A stretch of DNA of 64,000 nucleotides from Symsagittifera roscoffensis. Its lineage: Eukaryota > Xenacoelomorpha > Acoela > Convolutidae. Under the pieces are notes generated by a model. That model saw only the letters and a list, made by a program, of their open reading frames with translations. It had not been told where the DNA came from and ran no database searches. Location: contig NC_087064.1 of NCBI RefSeq assembly GCF_963678635.1, forward strand, positions 64,659,548-64,723,547. The letters are read 5' to 3'. Of this stretch, positions 33,190-44,819 are shown piece by piece (position 1 is the first letter of the stretch; every line of letters starts with the position of its first letter). A program made the translations under genes and the position numbers.

Positions 33190-33585
33190 ATGATCTTCTC
33201 AGTGCAAAACAACAACCTTATGTGCTCTGTAGAATTTTTGTATGATCTAGAACAAAGTCAAGTGCGAGAAACAGTCTACAGAGTTTTATTGGCACGAATG
33301 GACATCGCAATCCAAGTCTGGCGCATGGTGGAAGTGATGCGGAGGGTTTTCAACGAACATCTTATAACGCAAGTTCCCATGACAGAGAACCAATTTTGAG
33401 AAATATAAACGATGGAGGAAACGGCTGAGCATGTGGGAGTTAACTACCACGACACTACTGACTATAGATGTATGTCTCAACCAGTCGACAATTTTCTTTT
33501 TCTTTAGGGGGAAGAAGGATCAGCCGAAAAACCCATCTCAATAGATGAAGACGATGGCTTTTCAGTAACAACGACTTCGTGTTAA
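33190..33585 (+). pseudogene. Block E, two ORFs separated by a stop
   Basis: E1 is 69 codons (33190-33399, M-I-F-S-V-Q-N-N-N), ending PMTENQF-TGA. In the same frame, 4 codons later, the E2 sequence (M-E-E-T-A-E-H-V) follows and ends TTTSC-TAA at 33585. E2 here has an extra stop: CTTTAGGGG instead of CCTTGGGAG at about 33505. E2 is acidic (EEEGSAE, DEDDG). An AATAAA-type signal (CTAATAAATACC) lies about 95 bases downstream. Unknown family. Confidence 0.5.
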
Positions 33586-33694
33586 ATTAGTGCTCCAAAT
33601 GCGTGCACATGTTAAGAAACTTCATTAGTTTTTGCACATATATTAGAAAAAAAACCATAGAAAAAATGTAAACAACTAATAAATACCTGATGGT

Positions 33695-34060
33695 TTTTTG
33701 TAACTTGTCAAAAAAAAAAAAAAAAATTTTCGCTTTTGTAGGAAAAAAAATGAAACACTTTTTCGCATCTTGTCAAAAAAAACAGAAAAAAATTTCGCAT
33801 TTTGTCGAAAAAAGGGTGAAACACTTTTAGCATTTTGTTTAAAAAAAGCGAAACACTTTTTGGATTCGTAGGAAAAAATGTGAAACACATTTCACTCTCA
33901 ATCGAAAAAATTGAAACACTTTTCAAATTTTGCTGAAAAAATTGAAACATTTTCAAATTTGGCGAAATAAGTGAAACAAATTTGCATTTCTCCAAAAAAA
34001 TTGAAACTCTTTCCACATTTTCTAGAAAAAATTGAACACTTTTAGCATCTTGAAAAAAAA
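33695..34060. repeat. Block F minisatellite, reverse orientation
   Basis: Reverse complement of the F unit: TGAAACAC-TTTTnGCATnTTGT. About ten 33-bp units. ORFs at 33676-33888 and 33708-34064 on minus are repeat read-through. Confidence 0.85.
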
Positions 34061-34064
34061 TCAT

Positions 34065-34495
34065 TACAATTTTGCATGCACACTTAATTATCTATCTTTA
34101 TGAAACTTTTGTTCAAAGTATAATTCTGTAGAAAACTATTTTTTGCATGTTTGTTGATCAGAAGCAAAAAGAAACCAAATATTAACATAGGGAATAGCGG
34201 TGAAAGTCATCAAGATAGAAGTTTTCTAAAGCAATAAGTCAACTTGCTTGGTACAATAAAATTTTGCGTCTTTCGCTAAATCATTTAGAAAATACAGTTA
34301 GAATTTTAGATAATTGTTGAAAAACCAAGAAAAAACATGCATTTTATTTTAAAAAAGCTCAGATATTTTTGCACAAGTGTGAAAATTTCAAAACTATTTT
34401 TACAATATGAAAAAAAAAATCGAAAAATTGAAAAGCGTCCTGCAAAATTTCTTGACAATTTTTGGCACACGTAATGAAACTTATATAGATTTATT
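34065..34495. other. F-G spacer
   Basis: Reverse complement of 11.14-11.52 kb. Contains TTTGTTGATCAGAAGCAAA and ATTTTGCGTCTTTCGCTAAA. No gene seen. Confidence 0.4.
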
Positions 34496-34503
34496 TGTTA
34501 AAA

Positions 34504-34692
34504 ATGGTTCAAGCTAGAAAAAAAAATTTGACAAAATTCTTAAAACAAATTATCAATTATCATAAGAAAAACTATTTGAAAAAAATGTCCGAGGGTCTGA
34601 AAAGATTCTCGGCAGAGCTAGGAAGGTGTTTTTTGATTTATTTAGCCAATAAAAAAGTAATTTCATCTGAGCAAATGACTGCATTATACTGA
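34504..34692 (+). CDS. Block G ORF (62 codons from ATG)
   Basis: Open from ATGGTTCAAGC to TGA. A basic, probably all-helical peptide: R-K-K-N-L-T-K-F-L-K-Q, then AELGRCFLIYLAN, then SSEQMTALY. Other copies (58342-58583) continue LNFYRTVKVVEYL, so TAC-TGA here may be an early stop caused by TTA to TGA. It could be nucleic-acid binding by charge, but no known domain is recognised. Confidence 0.4.
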   Translation: MVQARKKNLTKFLKQIINYHKKNYLKKMSEGLKRFSAELGRCFLIYLANKKVISSEQMTALY

Positions 34693-34789
34693 AACTTTTA
34701 AAGAACAGTTAAAGTTGTAGATTATTTGCAGCAGATAAGTTGACACTTTTGTTCATTAACTTCTAGAATCTTCTACTTTTTTCTCAAAT

Positions 34790-36833
34790 TTTTTTATCAT
34801 TGTCTCAACATGAATCCAATTAAATTACATCTTGGGCCTAATTTTGAAATCTACACGTAAATTAACAACAATATTTTACAGCTAGATCAGAAGCGACAAA
34901 AGACAAAAAATCTATTAAATCTGAGATTTCTGCAATTTTTTCCAAAAAAATTAAAACTTCTGCAATTTTTTCCAAATACTTTAAACTATCGCATTTTTTG
35001 CAAAAGCTTGAAGTTTTTCGAAGTTTCAGTAAGAAAGTTTAGTCAAAACTGGAGAATTAGGGATAAAATAGTATCAATTGAACAAACAATTTGCTGGCAG
35101 AGACAGAATTAGAACTGATAACGTCTGATTATTACCATGTAACTTGTACAGGTTCTCGTTTAGATCCCCTTGTTCAGTTGCTACAATTTTTGGAATGATT
35201 AACTATCACTTTTCTTGCAAAATAGTTAATAAATCGCAATATAATTCTTGATTTTTGTCGGCAGTTTTCACAAAAAACTCTAACTGAGAAAGAATTGGTG
35301 CCGGTCAAAGCATTAAATAGTACATGTAGAAATTGAGAATATATAGGTGTTTTTCACGTTGAGTTTTTTCAACAATTTAAGAGCAGCTCTTTTGCTTATA
35401 ATCTGAAAAACTTCGGAAGTAGAATTATGCAAGTGGACATAGTTCATAACTCCTGCAACATCCAAATACTTCTGAAAAAATGTTTCTTAAAAAATTGATT
35501 TAGAAAAGGACAACGAGCTGCAAACCGTAGCAATTGATTAATTTTGCCAACTTTATTGAGCAAAAAAAAATCTATAGTTCTATTTTATAAAATTGAAGCC
35601 AAATAAAACAAAATATTGGCTGTGTGTCTAATTGGAGGTTTTACTAAACTAAAATTAAGAGATCTTATGACTGATTCTGCTAAAGTATCAGTTTGTTTAG
35701 AAGTTTTAAGTAAGCTTCATAAAAAGTTTTCTCCATCCAATTTTTTTTAATCCAAAGTAATGAAATGTAGATCTTGAAAGCAACTATCAGTTGATGCTTC
35801 ATGTATCATCTTCCAAAAGATGTCGGTGTTGGGTTTACTTCAAACAAATTATCCTCACAATATCTGAATTTTCAGAAAAAATTACCTAATATTCCAAATG
35901 ATAGCAAGTTTTCCAACAAAAAAATACACATAAGTATAATTCTTTGAAACTCCTTCCAATCTCAAATTTTTATTTTTTCAATTCTGCTTCATCTATTATC
36001 TTCTAAGTTAATTCAATTTGAACAATATTATACTTGAAAGTTGAATTTTAGATAAAACATTCTATCATTTTAACGAACATTCAATAACCCGAATCAAATT
36101 TAACACCTTAAATCTTTTTCTGAAAAACTTTCAACAATTTTTTCAACCTGATAACTATATGTTGCTGTTTCAACTATGATTTTCTAACATGAAGTAAAAC
36201 TTTACTTGAGAGTTTTGTATATTTTTAAGTTGAAGTTTTCAAAAATTAGCAAAATTATATATTTTTTTATCTTTCCTAGGTCAGTTATCAATCGTCAAAA
36301 AACAGTAGATCCTAGGTCAGTTATCAATCGTCAAAAAACAGTAGGTCAGTCTGAAATCGTGAAAAAACAGTAGAAAACCATAGCTCAGAAAAAATCTTCC
36401 CTCATTATCTGCTTAAAATTGCACTACTATATGAACACTCTTACGAGCACTGAACAAGGAAAACTTTGATAGGAACTAGGCGAAAACTTTCAAATAGTCG
36501 ATGTTATATAAATATCTAGTTTTTCAAATTATTTCATCAAGTACTTATACACTCATTAGCGTATTTTATTCACTTTAACTAAAAAAAATTTCGCAACAAA
36601 CTCTCCACAAGCTTGCATCTAATGGAGTTTTTACTGAAGGTTACGGAATTTTGGATTAAATTCCAATGAAAATTTCACGACATTTTGAAATCGATTGTTA
36701 CTTCTGTTATCATCAATCAGAACGATTGAACTAAAAAACAAATGACAGATCAAGACTAGTGATGAAAAAACTATATTTTTTTTACTAGAGTTTTTCATAT
36801 TTTTTGTATTTTCTCCTATGTTTTTATTGATAA
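34790..36833. repeat. Right half-centre and right arm, second array unit
   Basis: After the G spacer (TTCTACTTTTTTCTCAAA), the sequence jumps to the centre at TTTTTTATCATTGTCTCAAC and follows the right arm. This marks an array unit of 4589 bp (34800 to 39389). Within it, ATCCTAGGTCAGTTATCAATCGTCAAA is locally duplicated near 36275-36335. Confidence 0.8.
35801..35947 (+). CDS. Block B ORF (48 codons)
   Basis: Open frame as at 26816, with ACTTCAAACAAA giving TSNKL in place of TSHKL. Ends I-H-I-S-I-I-L-TGA. Confidence 0.35.
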   Translation: MYHLPKDVGVGFTSNKLSSQYLNFQKKLPNIPNDSKFSNKKIHISIIL

Positions 36834-37081
36834 AATTTTAATTTTACCTTCTCTTGGGGTGTTTTTGGAGACTGCTGAGCACAAATTTTAAGAGTATGTT
36901 GAAAAAGATAATGCTTCTTCTTGTTATGATTAGTGAGTTCCTCGCTGGTATAGGTTTAAAAATTACACTTCGAACACTTTAAAACGCCACAGTGTTTACG
37001 AAGTCTTGACGCATCCTTACGTGTGTTTTCTCTGCCACGTTCAAGACATGGAACTCTTGCCTTTCTTTTCAGTGACGGCAT
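36834..37081 (-). pseudogene. Block A zinc-finger ORF, type 1, two lesions
   Basis: In frame over its length from M-P-S-L-K-R-K-A-R-V-P. The second Cys of the first pair is Arg (CLERG). C-G-V-L-K-CSKC-NF is followed by TAA (AATTTTTAAACC against AACTTTTATACC at 23.13 kb), truncating the finger before its His residues. Without these two changes the frame would be open, so this is the least damaged copy in terms of indels. Confidence 0.6.
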
Positions 37082-37299
37082 CTCAATAGGTACAGAAAAA
37101 AAATGGGAGATTTCGAATGTCCCAAGTTTTTAGAAAAGACGGTTTGAACAGTCTTAAAAACGAATAAAAGTAAATCAAAACTGTTAAATGAGTTTCTTAA
37201 CCAAGTATTTTTAACGTGAAAGAAAATCAGAATGGACCTGCTATTTAGCCTAGCTGAAACACAAATAATCCAATCTAACCATGGATTTTTCAAACATTT

Positions 37300-37440
37300 C
37301 ACTATCAATCAATCAGAATCGAGCATTACTTGTAAGAAAATTTTATATTTTTTATATTAACCAATCACAAATGAGATTCGATGGTCCTTGAATTTTCAAC
37401 AAATTTAATGTCAACAAATCACACTCCAGCATTTTTTAAG
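37300..37440. promoter_or_regulatory. Divergent CCAAT boxes between A and D
   Basis: CAATCAATCAGAATCGAGC at about 37304 (weakened CCAAT to TCAAT) and TAACCAATCACAAATGAG at about 37356. Then a 100-base leader to D that includes CAACAAATCACACTCC. Confidence 0.4.
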
Positions 37441-37541
37441 AGTGAAATGTTTTCATTTTTGTAGAAAACCTCATCATTAATTAGAAATGTCTATCAAAAA
37501 ACATTTGAATTTTGAGTTACTTCACAACAAAAAAAATTCCC

Positions 37542-38169
37542 ATGGATTTTTTTATTGATGAAATAGGCGTTGACTCTTACTTTTTTCACTATTTTTTGAA
37601 CGTTTGTGTTGTCCAAAATAGACTTCTCCGACTGAGTAAAGGTTTATTTAGAGAAAAATACTCAAACAAAAATTTTATTTTTGAAGCAAGTTTTGAGTAT
37701 CAAAGCTTCAAACTTACCGCTGAATTAAACCTGTCAAGGGAAGAATTTTTTTTTATACTCGAAACTTTGAAAGTGATTAAATAATATATCAAAGCCTCTT
37801 TTTATTCCCTACTCGATACCAAAATTTGAAACCATTTCACTGCAAAGTTGTTTATTCCTTCACTTTAACGATTTTCAAAGCTCAAAATCTTGCTTGTTCA
37901 GGTTTGGAGTCAGACTTCCAGAGATTTGCTTTAAAAAAACTCATCAACTTCGAGTTATCATCTCAAATTTACATCAAAATCAAAGATCTTGACTATGGAG
38001 GAAATGGGCTGAGCATGTGGTAATTAACTACCCCAACACTCTTGACTATAGATATGTGGCTCAACCAGTCGACATTTTCCTCTTTCCTTGGGAGGAAGAA
38101 GGATCAGCCGAAAACCCCATCACAAAAGATGAATATGAGGGCTTTTCAGAAACAACGACTTCGTGTTAA
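37542..38169 (+). pseudogene. Block D fused to second ORF of E
   Basis: D opens M-D-F-F-I-D-E-I-G-V-D-S and stops early at K-V-I-K-stop because 14 bases around AAAAAATTTATGAT are missing. Its C-terminal part is joined at CTTGACTA/TGGAGGAAATG to E2, deleting about 0.8 kb (D end, E promoter and E1). The E2 end FSETTTSC-stop is intact at 38167-38169. Confidence 0.5.
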
Positions 38170-38289
38170 ATTAGTGCTCCGACTTCGCGCACATGTTTAG
38201 AAACTTGATTAGTTTTTGCACATATATTAGAGAAAAAACCATAGAAAAATGTAAACAACTAATAAATACCTGATGGTTTTTTGTATCTT

Positions 38290-38650
38290 GTCAAAAAAAT
38301 GAAAAAATTTTTGCTTTTGTAGGAAAAAAAAATGAAACACTTTGTAGCATCTTGTCAAAAAAAACAGAAAAAAATTTCGCATTTTGTCGAAAAAAGGGTG
38401 AAACACTTTTAGAATTTTGTTTAAAAAAAGCGAAACACATTTTGCATTCGTAGGAAAAAATGTGAAACACATTTCACTCTCAATCGAAAAAATTGAAACA
38501 CTTTTCAAATTTTGCTGAAAAAATTGAAACATTTTCGAATTTTGGCGAAATAAGTGAAACAAATTTGCATTTTCTCCAAAAAAAATTGAAACTCTTTCCA
38601 CATTTTCTAGAAAAAATTGAACACTTTCAGCATCTTGAAAAAAAATCATT
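38290..38650. repeat. Block F minisatellite, reverse orientation
   Basis: Near-identical to 33.7-34.06 kb. Minus ORF 38227-38649 (140 codons) is repeat read-through with 11-residue periodicity. Confidence 0.85.
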
Positions 38651-39088
38651 ACAATTTTGCATGCACAGTTAATTACCTATCTTTATAAAACTTTTGTTCA
38701 AAAGAAAATCCTGTAGAAAACTGTTTTTTGCATGTTTGTTGATCAGAAGCAAAAAGAAACCAAGTATTAACATAGGGAATAGCGGTGAAAGTCATCAAGC
38801 TAGAAGTTTTCTAAAGCAATAAGTCAACTTGATTGGTACATTAAAATTTTGCGTCTTCCGTTAAATCATTTAAAAAAAACAGTTAGAATTTTAGATAATT
38901 GTTGAAAAACCAAGAAAAAACACGCATTTTATTTTAAAAAAGCTCAGATATTTTTGCACAAGTGTGAAAACTTCAAAACTATTTTTACAATATGAAAAAA
39001 AAAATCGAAAATTTGAAAAGCGTCCTTCAAAATTTCTTGACAATTTTTGGCACACGTAATGAAACTTATATAGATTTATATGTTAAAA

Positions 39089-39281
39089 ATGGTTCGAGCT
39101 AGAAAAAAATAGTTTTGACCAAAATTCTTAAAACAAATTATCAATTATCATAAGAAAAACTATTTGAAAAAAAAAGACCGAGGGTCTGAAAAGATTCTCG
39201 GCAGAGCTAGGAAGGTGTTTTTTGATTTATTTAGCCAATAAAAAAGTAATTTCATCTGAGCAAATGACTGCATTATACTGA
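39089..39281 (+). pseudogene. Block G, frameshifted near start
   Basis: Starts ATGGTTCGAGCTAGAAAAAAATAG: the lengthened A run produces an immediate stop. The remaining G sequence (GLKRFSAELGRCFLI, SSEQMTALY) is unchanged. Confidence 0.45.
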
Positions 39282-40389
39282 AACTTTTAAAGAACAGTTA
39301 AAGTTGTAGATTATTTGCAGCAGATAAGTTGACATTATTGTTCGTTAATTTCTAGAATCTTTTACTTTTTTCTCAAAGTTTTTTATCATTGTCTCAACAT
39401 GAATCCAATTAAATTACATCTTGGGCCTAATTTTGAAATCTACACATATATTAACAACAATATTTTACGGCTAGATCAGAAGCGACAAAAGACAAAAAAT
39501 CAATTAAATCTGAGATTTCTGCATTTTTTTCTCAAAAAATTAAAACTGCTGCAATTTTTTCCAAATACTTTAAACTTTCGCATTTTTTCCAAAAGCTTGA
39601 ATTTTTTCGAAGTTTCAGTTAGAAAGTTTAGTCAGAACTGGAGAATTAGGGATAAAATAGTATCAATTGAACAAACAATTTGCTGGCAGAGATAGAATTA
39701 GAACTGATAACGTCTGATTATTACCATGTAACCTGTACATGTTCTCGTTTAGGTCCCTTGTTCATTTGCTACAACTTTTGGAATGATTAACTATCACTTT
39801 TCTTGCAAAATAGTTAATAAATCGCATTATTATTCTTGATTTTTGTAGGCAGTTTTCACAAAAAACTCTAAGTGAGAAAGAATTGGTGCCGATCAAAGCA
39901 TTAAATAGTACATGTAGAAATTGAGAATATCTAGGTGTTTTTCACGTTGAGTTTTTTTAACAAATTAAGAGCAGCTATTTTGCTTATAATCTGAAAAACT
40001 TCGGAAGTAGAACTATGCAAGTGGACATAGTTCATAACTCCTGCAACATCCAAATACTTCTGAAAAAAAGCTTCTTAAAAATTGATTTAGAAAAGGACAA
40101 CGAGCTGCAAACCGTTAGCAATTGATTAATTTTGCCAACTTTATTGAGCAAAAAAAACTCTATAATTCTAATTTAAAAAAATGAAGCCAAATAAAACAAA
40201 ATATTTGCTGTGTGTCTAATTGGAAGTTTTAATAAACTAAAATTAAGAGATCTTATGACTGATTCTGCTAAAGTATCAGTTTGCTTAGAAGGTTTAAGCA
40301 AGCTTCATAAAAAGTTTTCTCCATCCAATTTTTTTTTAATCCAAAGTAATGAAATGTAGATCTTGAAAGCAACTATCAGTTGATGCTTC

Positions 40390-40536
40390 ATGTATCATCT
40401 TCCAAAAGATGTCGGTGTTGGGTTTACTTCAAACAAATTATCCTCACAATATCTGAATTTTCAGAAAAAATTACCTAATATTCCAAATGATAGCAAGTTT
40501 TCCCACAAAAAAATACACATAAGTATAATTCTTTGA
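40390..40536 (+). CDS. Block B ORF (48 codons)
   Basis: Open frame as in the sister units; SNKKI reads SHKKI here. Upstream GATGCTTC is conserved. Confidence 0.35.
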   Translation: MYHLPKDVGVGFTSNKLSSQYLNFQKKLPNIPNDSKFSHKKIHISIIL

Positions 40537-40646
40537 AACTCTTTCCAATCTCAATTTTTTTTAATTTTTTTAATTCTGCTTCATCTATTATCTTCTAAGT
40601 TAATTCAATTTGAACAATATTATACTTGAAAGTTGAGTTTTAGATA

Positions 40647-40858
40647 GAATATTCTATCATTTTAACGAACATTCAATAATCCGAAGCAGAATTAAGACCT
40701 TAAACCTTTTTTTGAAAAACTTTCAACAATTTTTTCAACCTGATAACTATATGAATATTCTATCATTTTAACGAACATTCAATAATCCGAAGCAGAATTA
40801 AGACCTTAAACCTTTTTTTGAAAAACTTTCAACAATTTTTTCAACCTGATAACTATAT
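40647..40858. repeat. 106-bp tandem duplication
   Basis: GAATATTCTATCATTTTAAC to AACTATAT is present twice back to back (40647-40752, 40753-40858) without differences I can see. It is absent from the other arms, so it is very recent. Confidence 0.9.
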
Positions 40859-41524
40859 GTTGCTGTTTCAACTATGATTTTCTAACATGAAGTAAAACTT
40901 TACTTGAGAGTTTTGTATATTTTTAAGTTGAAGTTTTTCAAAAATTAGCAAAATTATATATTTTTTCATCTTTCCTAGGTCAGTTATCAATCGTCAAAAA
41001 ACAGTAGATCCTAGGTCAGTTATCAATCGTCAAAAAACAGTAGGTCAGACTGAAATCGTCAAAAAACTGTAGAAAACCATAGCTCAGAAAAAATCTTCCC
41101 TCATTATCTGCTTAAAATTGCAGTACTATATGAACACTCTTACGAGCACTGAACAAGGAAAACTTTCAAATAGGAAATAGGCGAAAACTTTCAAATAGTC
41201 GATGTTATATAAATATCCAGTTTTTCATATTATTTCATCAAGTACTTATACACTCATTAGCGTATTTTATTCACTTTAACTAAAAAAAATTTCGCAAAAA
41301 ACTCTCCACAAGCTTGCATCTAATGGAGTTTTTACTGAAGGTTACGGAATTTTGGATTGAATTCCAATGAAAATTTCACGACATTTTGAAATCGATTGTT
41401 ACTTCTGTTATCATCAACCACAACGATTGAACTAAAAAACAAATGACAGATCAAGAATAGTGATGAAAAAACTGTATATTTTTTACTAGAGTTTTTCATA
41501 TTTTTTGTATTTTCTCCTATGTTT

Positions 41525-41781
41525 TTATTGATAAAATTTTAATTTTACCTTCTCTTGGGGTGTTTTTGGAGGCTGCTGAGCACAAATTTTAAGAGTTTGT
41601 TGAAAAGATAATGCTTCTTCTTGTTATGATTAGTGAGTTCCTCGCTGCTATAGGTTTAAAAATTACACTTCGAACACTTTAAAACGCCACAGTGTTTACG
41701 AAGTCTTGACACATCCTTACGTGTGTTTTCTCTGCCACGTTCAAGACATAAAACTCTTGCCTTTCTTTTCAGTGACGGCCT
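41525..41781 (-). pseudogene. Block A zinc-finger ORF, type 1, start lost
   Basis: ATG has become AGG. It carries the same CLERG change and the same TAA in the finger as 36834-37081, so both lesions predate this duplication. An ATGTGAATGTCCC insertion lies in the leader near 41816. Confidence 0.55.
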
Positions 41782-42246
41782 CTCAATAGGTAAAGAAAAA
41801 AAATGCGAGATTGGGATGTGAATGTCCCAAGTTTTTAGAAACGAAGATTTGAACAGTCTCAAAAACGAATAAAAGTAAATCAAAACTGTTAAATGAGTTT
41901 CTTAACCAAGTATTTTAACGTGAAAGAAAATCAGAATGGAACTGCTATTTAGCCTAGCTGAAACACAAATAATCCAATCTAACCATGGATTTTTCAAACA
42001 TGTAACTATCAATCAATCAGAATCGAGCATTACTTGTTAGAAAATTTTATATTTTTTATATTAACCAATCACAAATGAGATTCGATGGTCCTTGAATTTT
42101 CAACAAATTTAATGTCAACAAATCACACTCCAGCATTTTTTAAGAGTGAAATGTTTTCATTTTTGTAGAAAACCTCATCATTAATTAGAAATGTCTATCA
42201 AAAAACATTTGAATTTTGAGTCACTTAACAACAAAAAAAAATTCCG

Positions 42247-42758
42247 ATGGATTTTCTTATTGATGAAATAGGCGTTGACTCTTACTTTTTTCACTATTTT
42301 TTGAACGTTTGTGTTGTCCAAAATAGACTCCTCCGACTGAGTAAAGGTTTATTTAGAGAAAAATACTCAAACAAATATTTTCTTTTTGAAGCAAGTTTTG
42401 AGTATCAAAGCTTCAAACTTACCGCTGAATTAAACCTGTCAAGGGGAGAATTTTTTTTATTCTCGAAACTTTGAAACTGATCAAATAATATATCAAAGTC
42501 TCTTTTTATTCCCTACTCGATACCAAAATTTGAAACCATTTCACTGCAAAGTTGTTTATTCCTTCACTTTAACGATTTTCAAAGCTCAAAATCTTGCTTG
42601 TTCAGGTTTGGAGTCAGACTTCCAGAGATTTGCTTTAAAAAAAACTCATCAACTTCGAGTTATCATCTCAAATTTACATCAAAATCAAAGATCTTGACTA
42701 CCTACTGAAACATCAGCACCTTTTATTTGATTACATACCACAAATTCAATTAATTTGA
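42247..42758 (+). pseudogene. Block D, C-terminus frameshifted
   Basis: 75 open codons (M-D-F-L-I-D-E-I-G-V-D-S, VVQNRLLRLS, FEASFEYQSF). One T is lost in the EEFFLI run and the 14-base AAAAAATTTATGAT is missing as at 37.77 kb. The C-terminal coding sequence ends F-D-Y-I-P-Q-I-Q-L-I-TGA at 42758 in another frame. A 100-base leader and CCAAT boxes (about 42003 weakened, 42062) lie upstream. Confidence 0.5.
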
Positions 42759-42769
42759 TAAAAAATAGG

Positions 42770-43298
42770 GTGAAATGCTAATTGTATGCTTTTTTTTTCT
42801 TATATCGGCAATATTTCCTATTTTTATATCAAGCAATTTTTGTTAGTTTTTTTACGATTGTTTTTGTGTAGAATTTTACTTATTTGGAAGAGTTAAGTCC
42901 TTAAAAGGGTTCTCTTTTTGGATATGACCGTTCGAAGACAAAAGAACCTTTTTTGTGAATGGATACGACCAAATCTAAAAAGATCCTAAAATGGATTTTT
43001 GTTTCCAATTGGACATCATTTTTATTTGGGAATTCAAAAAAAGGAAGCTAACATCTGATTGGACACGACTACAGACCAAATATGGAAGCTCAATTCTGAT
43101 TGATTAAACCCACACATTCGAGTTGAAGGTTGCCCTCACTCCTAACTAAAAATCTTTTTTTTTTCAAATTAACTGCCGTCAACTACCTCCTCTCTCAGCT
43201 CTATTCAATTTAAATTTATGTCGTCTTTCGTCAATTATCTCCTCCCTCGCCTCTAAATCATTCTTGTTTTTACTTTTGTCGTCAACTCATAGCTTTAA
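42770..43298. promoter_or_regulatory. D-E spacer with CCAAT box
   Basis: CAATTCTGATTGATTAAACCC at about 43091 (box weakened by G to A). CT-rich leader before E. Two TTTTTACTTTTGT motifs. No ORF. Confidence 0.35.
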
Positions 43299-43694
43299 AT
43301 GATCTTCTCAAGGCAAAACAACAACCTTATGTACTCTGTAGAATTTTTGCATGATCTAGAACAAAGTCAAGTGCGAGAAACAGTCTTTAGAGTTTTATTG
43401 GCACGAATGGACATCGCAATCCAAGTCTGGTGCATGGTGGAAGTGATGCGCAGGGTTTTCAACTAACATCTTATAACGCAAGTTCCCATGACAGAGAACC
43501 AACTTTAAGAAACGCAAATGATGGAGGAAGTGGCTGAGCATGTGGTAATTAACTACCACGACACTCTTGACTATAGATATGTGGCTCAACCAGTCGACAT
43601 TTTCCTCTTTCCTTGGGAGGAAGAAGGATCAGCCGAAAACCCCATCACGAAAGATGAAGATGAGGGCTTTTCAGAAACAACGACTTCGTGTTAA
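43299..43694 (+). pseudogene. Block E, E1 broken and E2 intact
   Basis: E1 starts M-I-F-S-R-Q-N-N-N and is interrupted by TAA (TTCAACTAACAT against TTCAACGAACAT). The family stop after T-E-N-Q-L (CTTTAA) is also present. E2 (43518-43694) is open: M-M-E-E-V-A-E-H-V-V-I-N-Y-H, QPVDIFLFPWEEEGSAENP, DEDEGFSETTTSC. AATAAA (CTAATAAATACC) at about 43787. Confidence 0.5.
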
Positions 43695-43814
43695 ATTAGT
43701 GCTCCGAATTCGCGCACATGTTTAGAAACTTGATTAGTTTTTGCACATATATTAGAGAAAAAACCATAGAAAAATGTAAACAACTAATAAATACCTGATG
43801 GTTTTTTGTATCTT

Positions 43815-44170
43815 TTCAAAAAAAAAGAAAAAACTTTCGCTTTTGTAGGAAAAAAAATGAAACACTTTTTAGCATCTTGTCAAAAAAAAGTCAAAAAAAA
43901 AACAGAAAAAAATTTGGCATTTTGTCGAAAAAAGGGTGAAATACTTTTAGCATTTTGTATAAAAAAAGCGAAACATTGTTTGCATTTGTAGAAAAAAATG
44001 TGAAACACATTTCACACTCAAATGAAAAATTGAAACACTTTTCAAATTTTGCTGTAAAAATTGAACCATTTTCGAACTTTGGCGAAAAAAGTGAAACAAT
44101 TTTGCATTTTCTCCAAAAAAATTGAAACTCTTTCCACATTTTCTAGAAAAAATTGAACACTTTTAGCATC
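43815..44170. repeat. Block F minisatellite, reverse orientation
   Basis: About ten units, with an extra GTCAAAAAAAAAAC insertion near 43890. Confidence 0.85.
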
Positions 44171-44635
44171 TTGAAAAAAAATCATTACAATTTTGCATGC
44201 ACAGTTAATTATCTATCTTTATGAAACTTTTGTTCAAAGTATAATCCTGTAGAAAACTATTTTTTGCATGTTTGTCGATCAGAAGCAAAAAAAAACCAAG
44301 TATTAACATAGGGAATAGCGGTGAAAGTCACCAAGCTAGAAGTTTTCTAAAGCAATAAGTCAACTTGCTTGGTACATTAAAATTTTGCGTCTTTCGCTGA
44401 ATCATTTAGAAAATACAGTTAGAATTTTGGATAATTGTTGAAAAAACCAAGAAAAAACATGCATTTGATCAAAAAAAAAGCTCCGATGTTTTTGCACACT
44501 TGTGAAAGTTTCAAAACTATTTTCACATTTTGAAAAAAAATTCCGAAATTTATAAAGCGTCTTGCAAAAATTCTTGACAATTTTTGGCACACGTATTGAA
44601 ACCTATATAAATTTATATGTTAAAAATGGTTCGAG

Positions 44636-44816
44636 CTAGAGAAAAATTGATTTGTCAAAATTCTTAAAACAAATTATCATTTATCATAAGAAAAACTATT
44701 TGAAAAAAAAGTCCAAGGGTCTGAAAAGATTCTCGGCAGAGCTAGGAAGGTGTTTTTTGATTTATTTAGCCAATGAAAAAGTAATTTCATCTGAGCAAAT
44801 GACTTCATTATACTGA
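44636..44816 (+). pseudogene. Block G, frameshifted
   Basis: ATGGTTCGAGCTAGAGAAAAATTGATTTG: the KKLTKF region is out of frame. NYHKKNYL is changed to a frame with early stops. The AELGRC and SSEQMT regions are kept and the end is TAC-TGA. Confidence 0.4.
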
Positions 44817-44819
44817 AGC

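Larger units (their letters stand above)
39375..41524. repeat. Right half-centre and right arm, third array unit
   Basis: Same joint as 34790. An open frame of 98 codons (39399-39695) exists only because ACACGTAA of four sister copies reads ACACATATA here. A 106-base tandem duplication occupies 40647-40858, and the GGTCAGTTATCAATCGTC repeat lies at 40978-41045. Confidence 0.8.

Noticed and set aside
39399-39695. 98-codon ORF in the centre segment
   Set aside because: Only one of five sister copies is open; the others have TAA at the same point. It lies on T-rich TGCAATTTTTTCC repeats.
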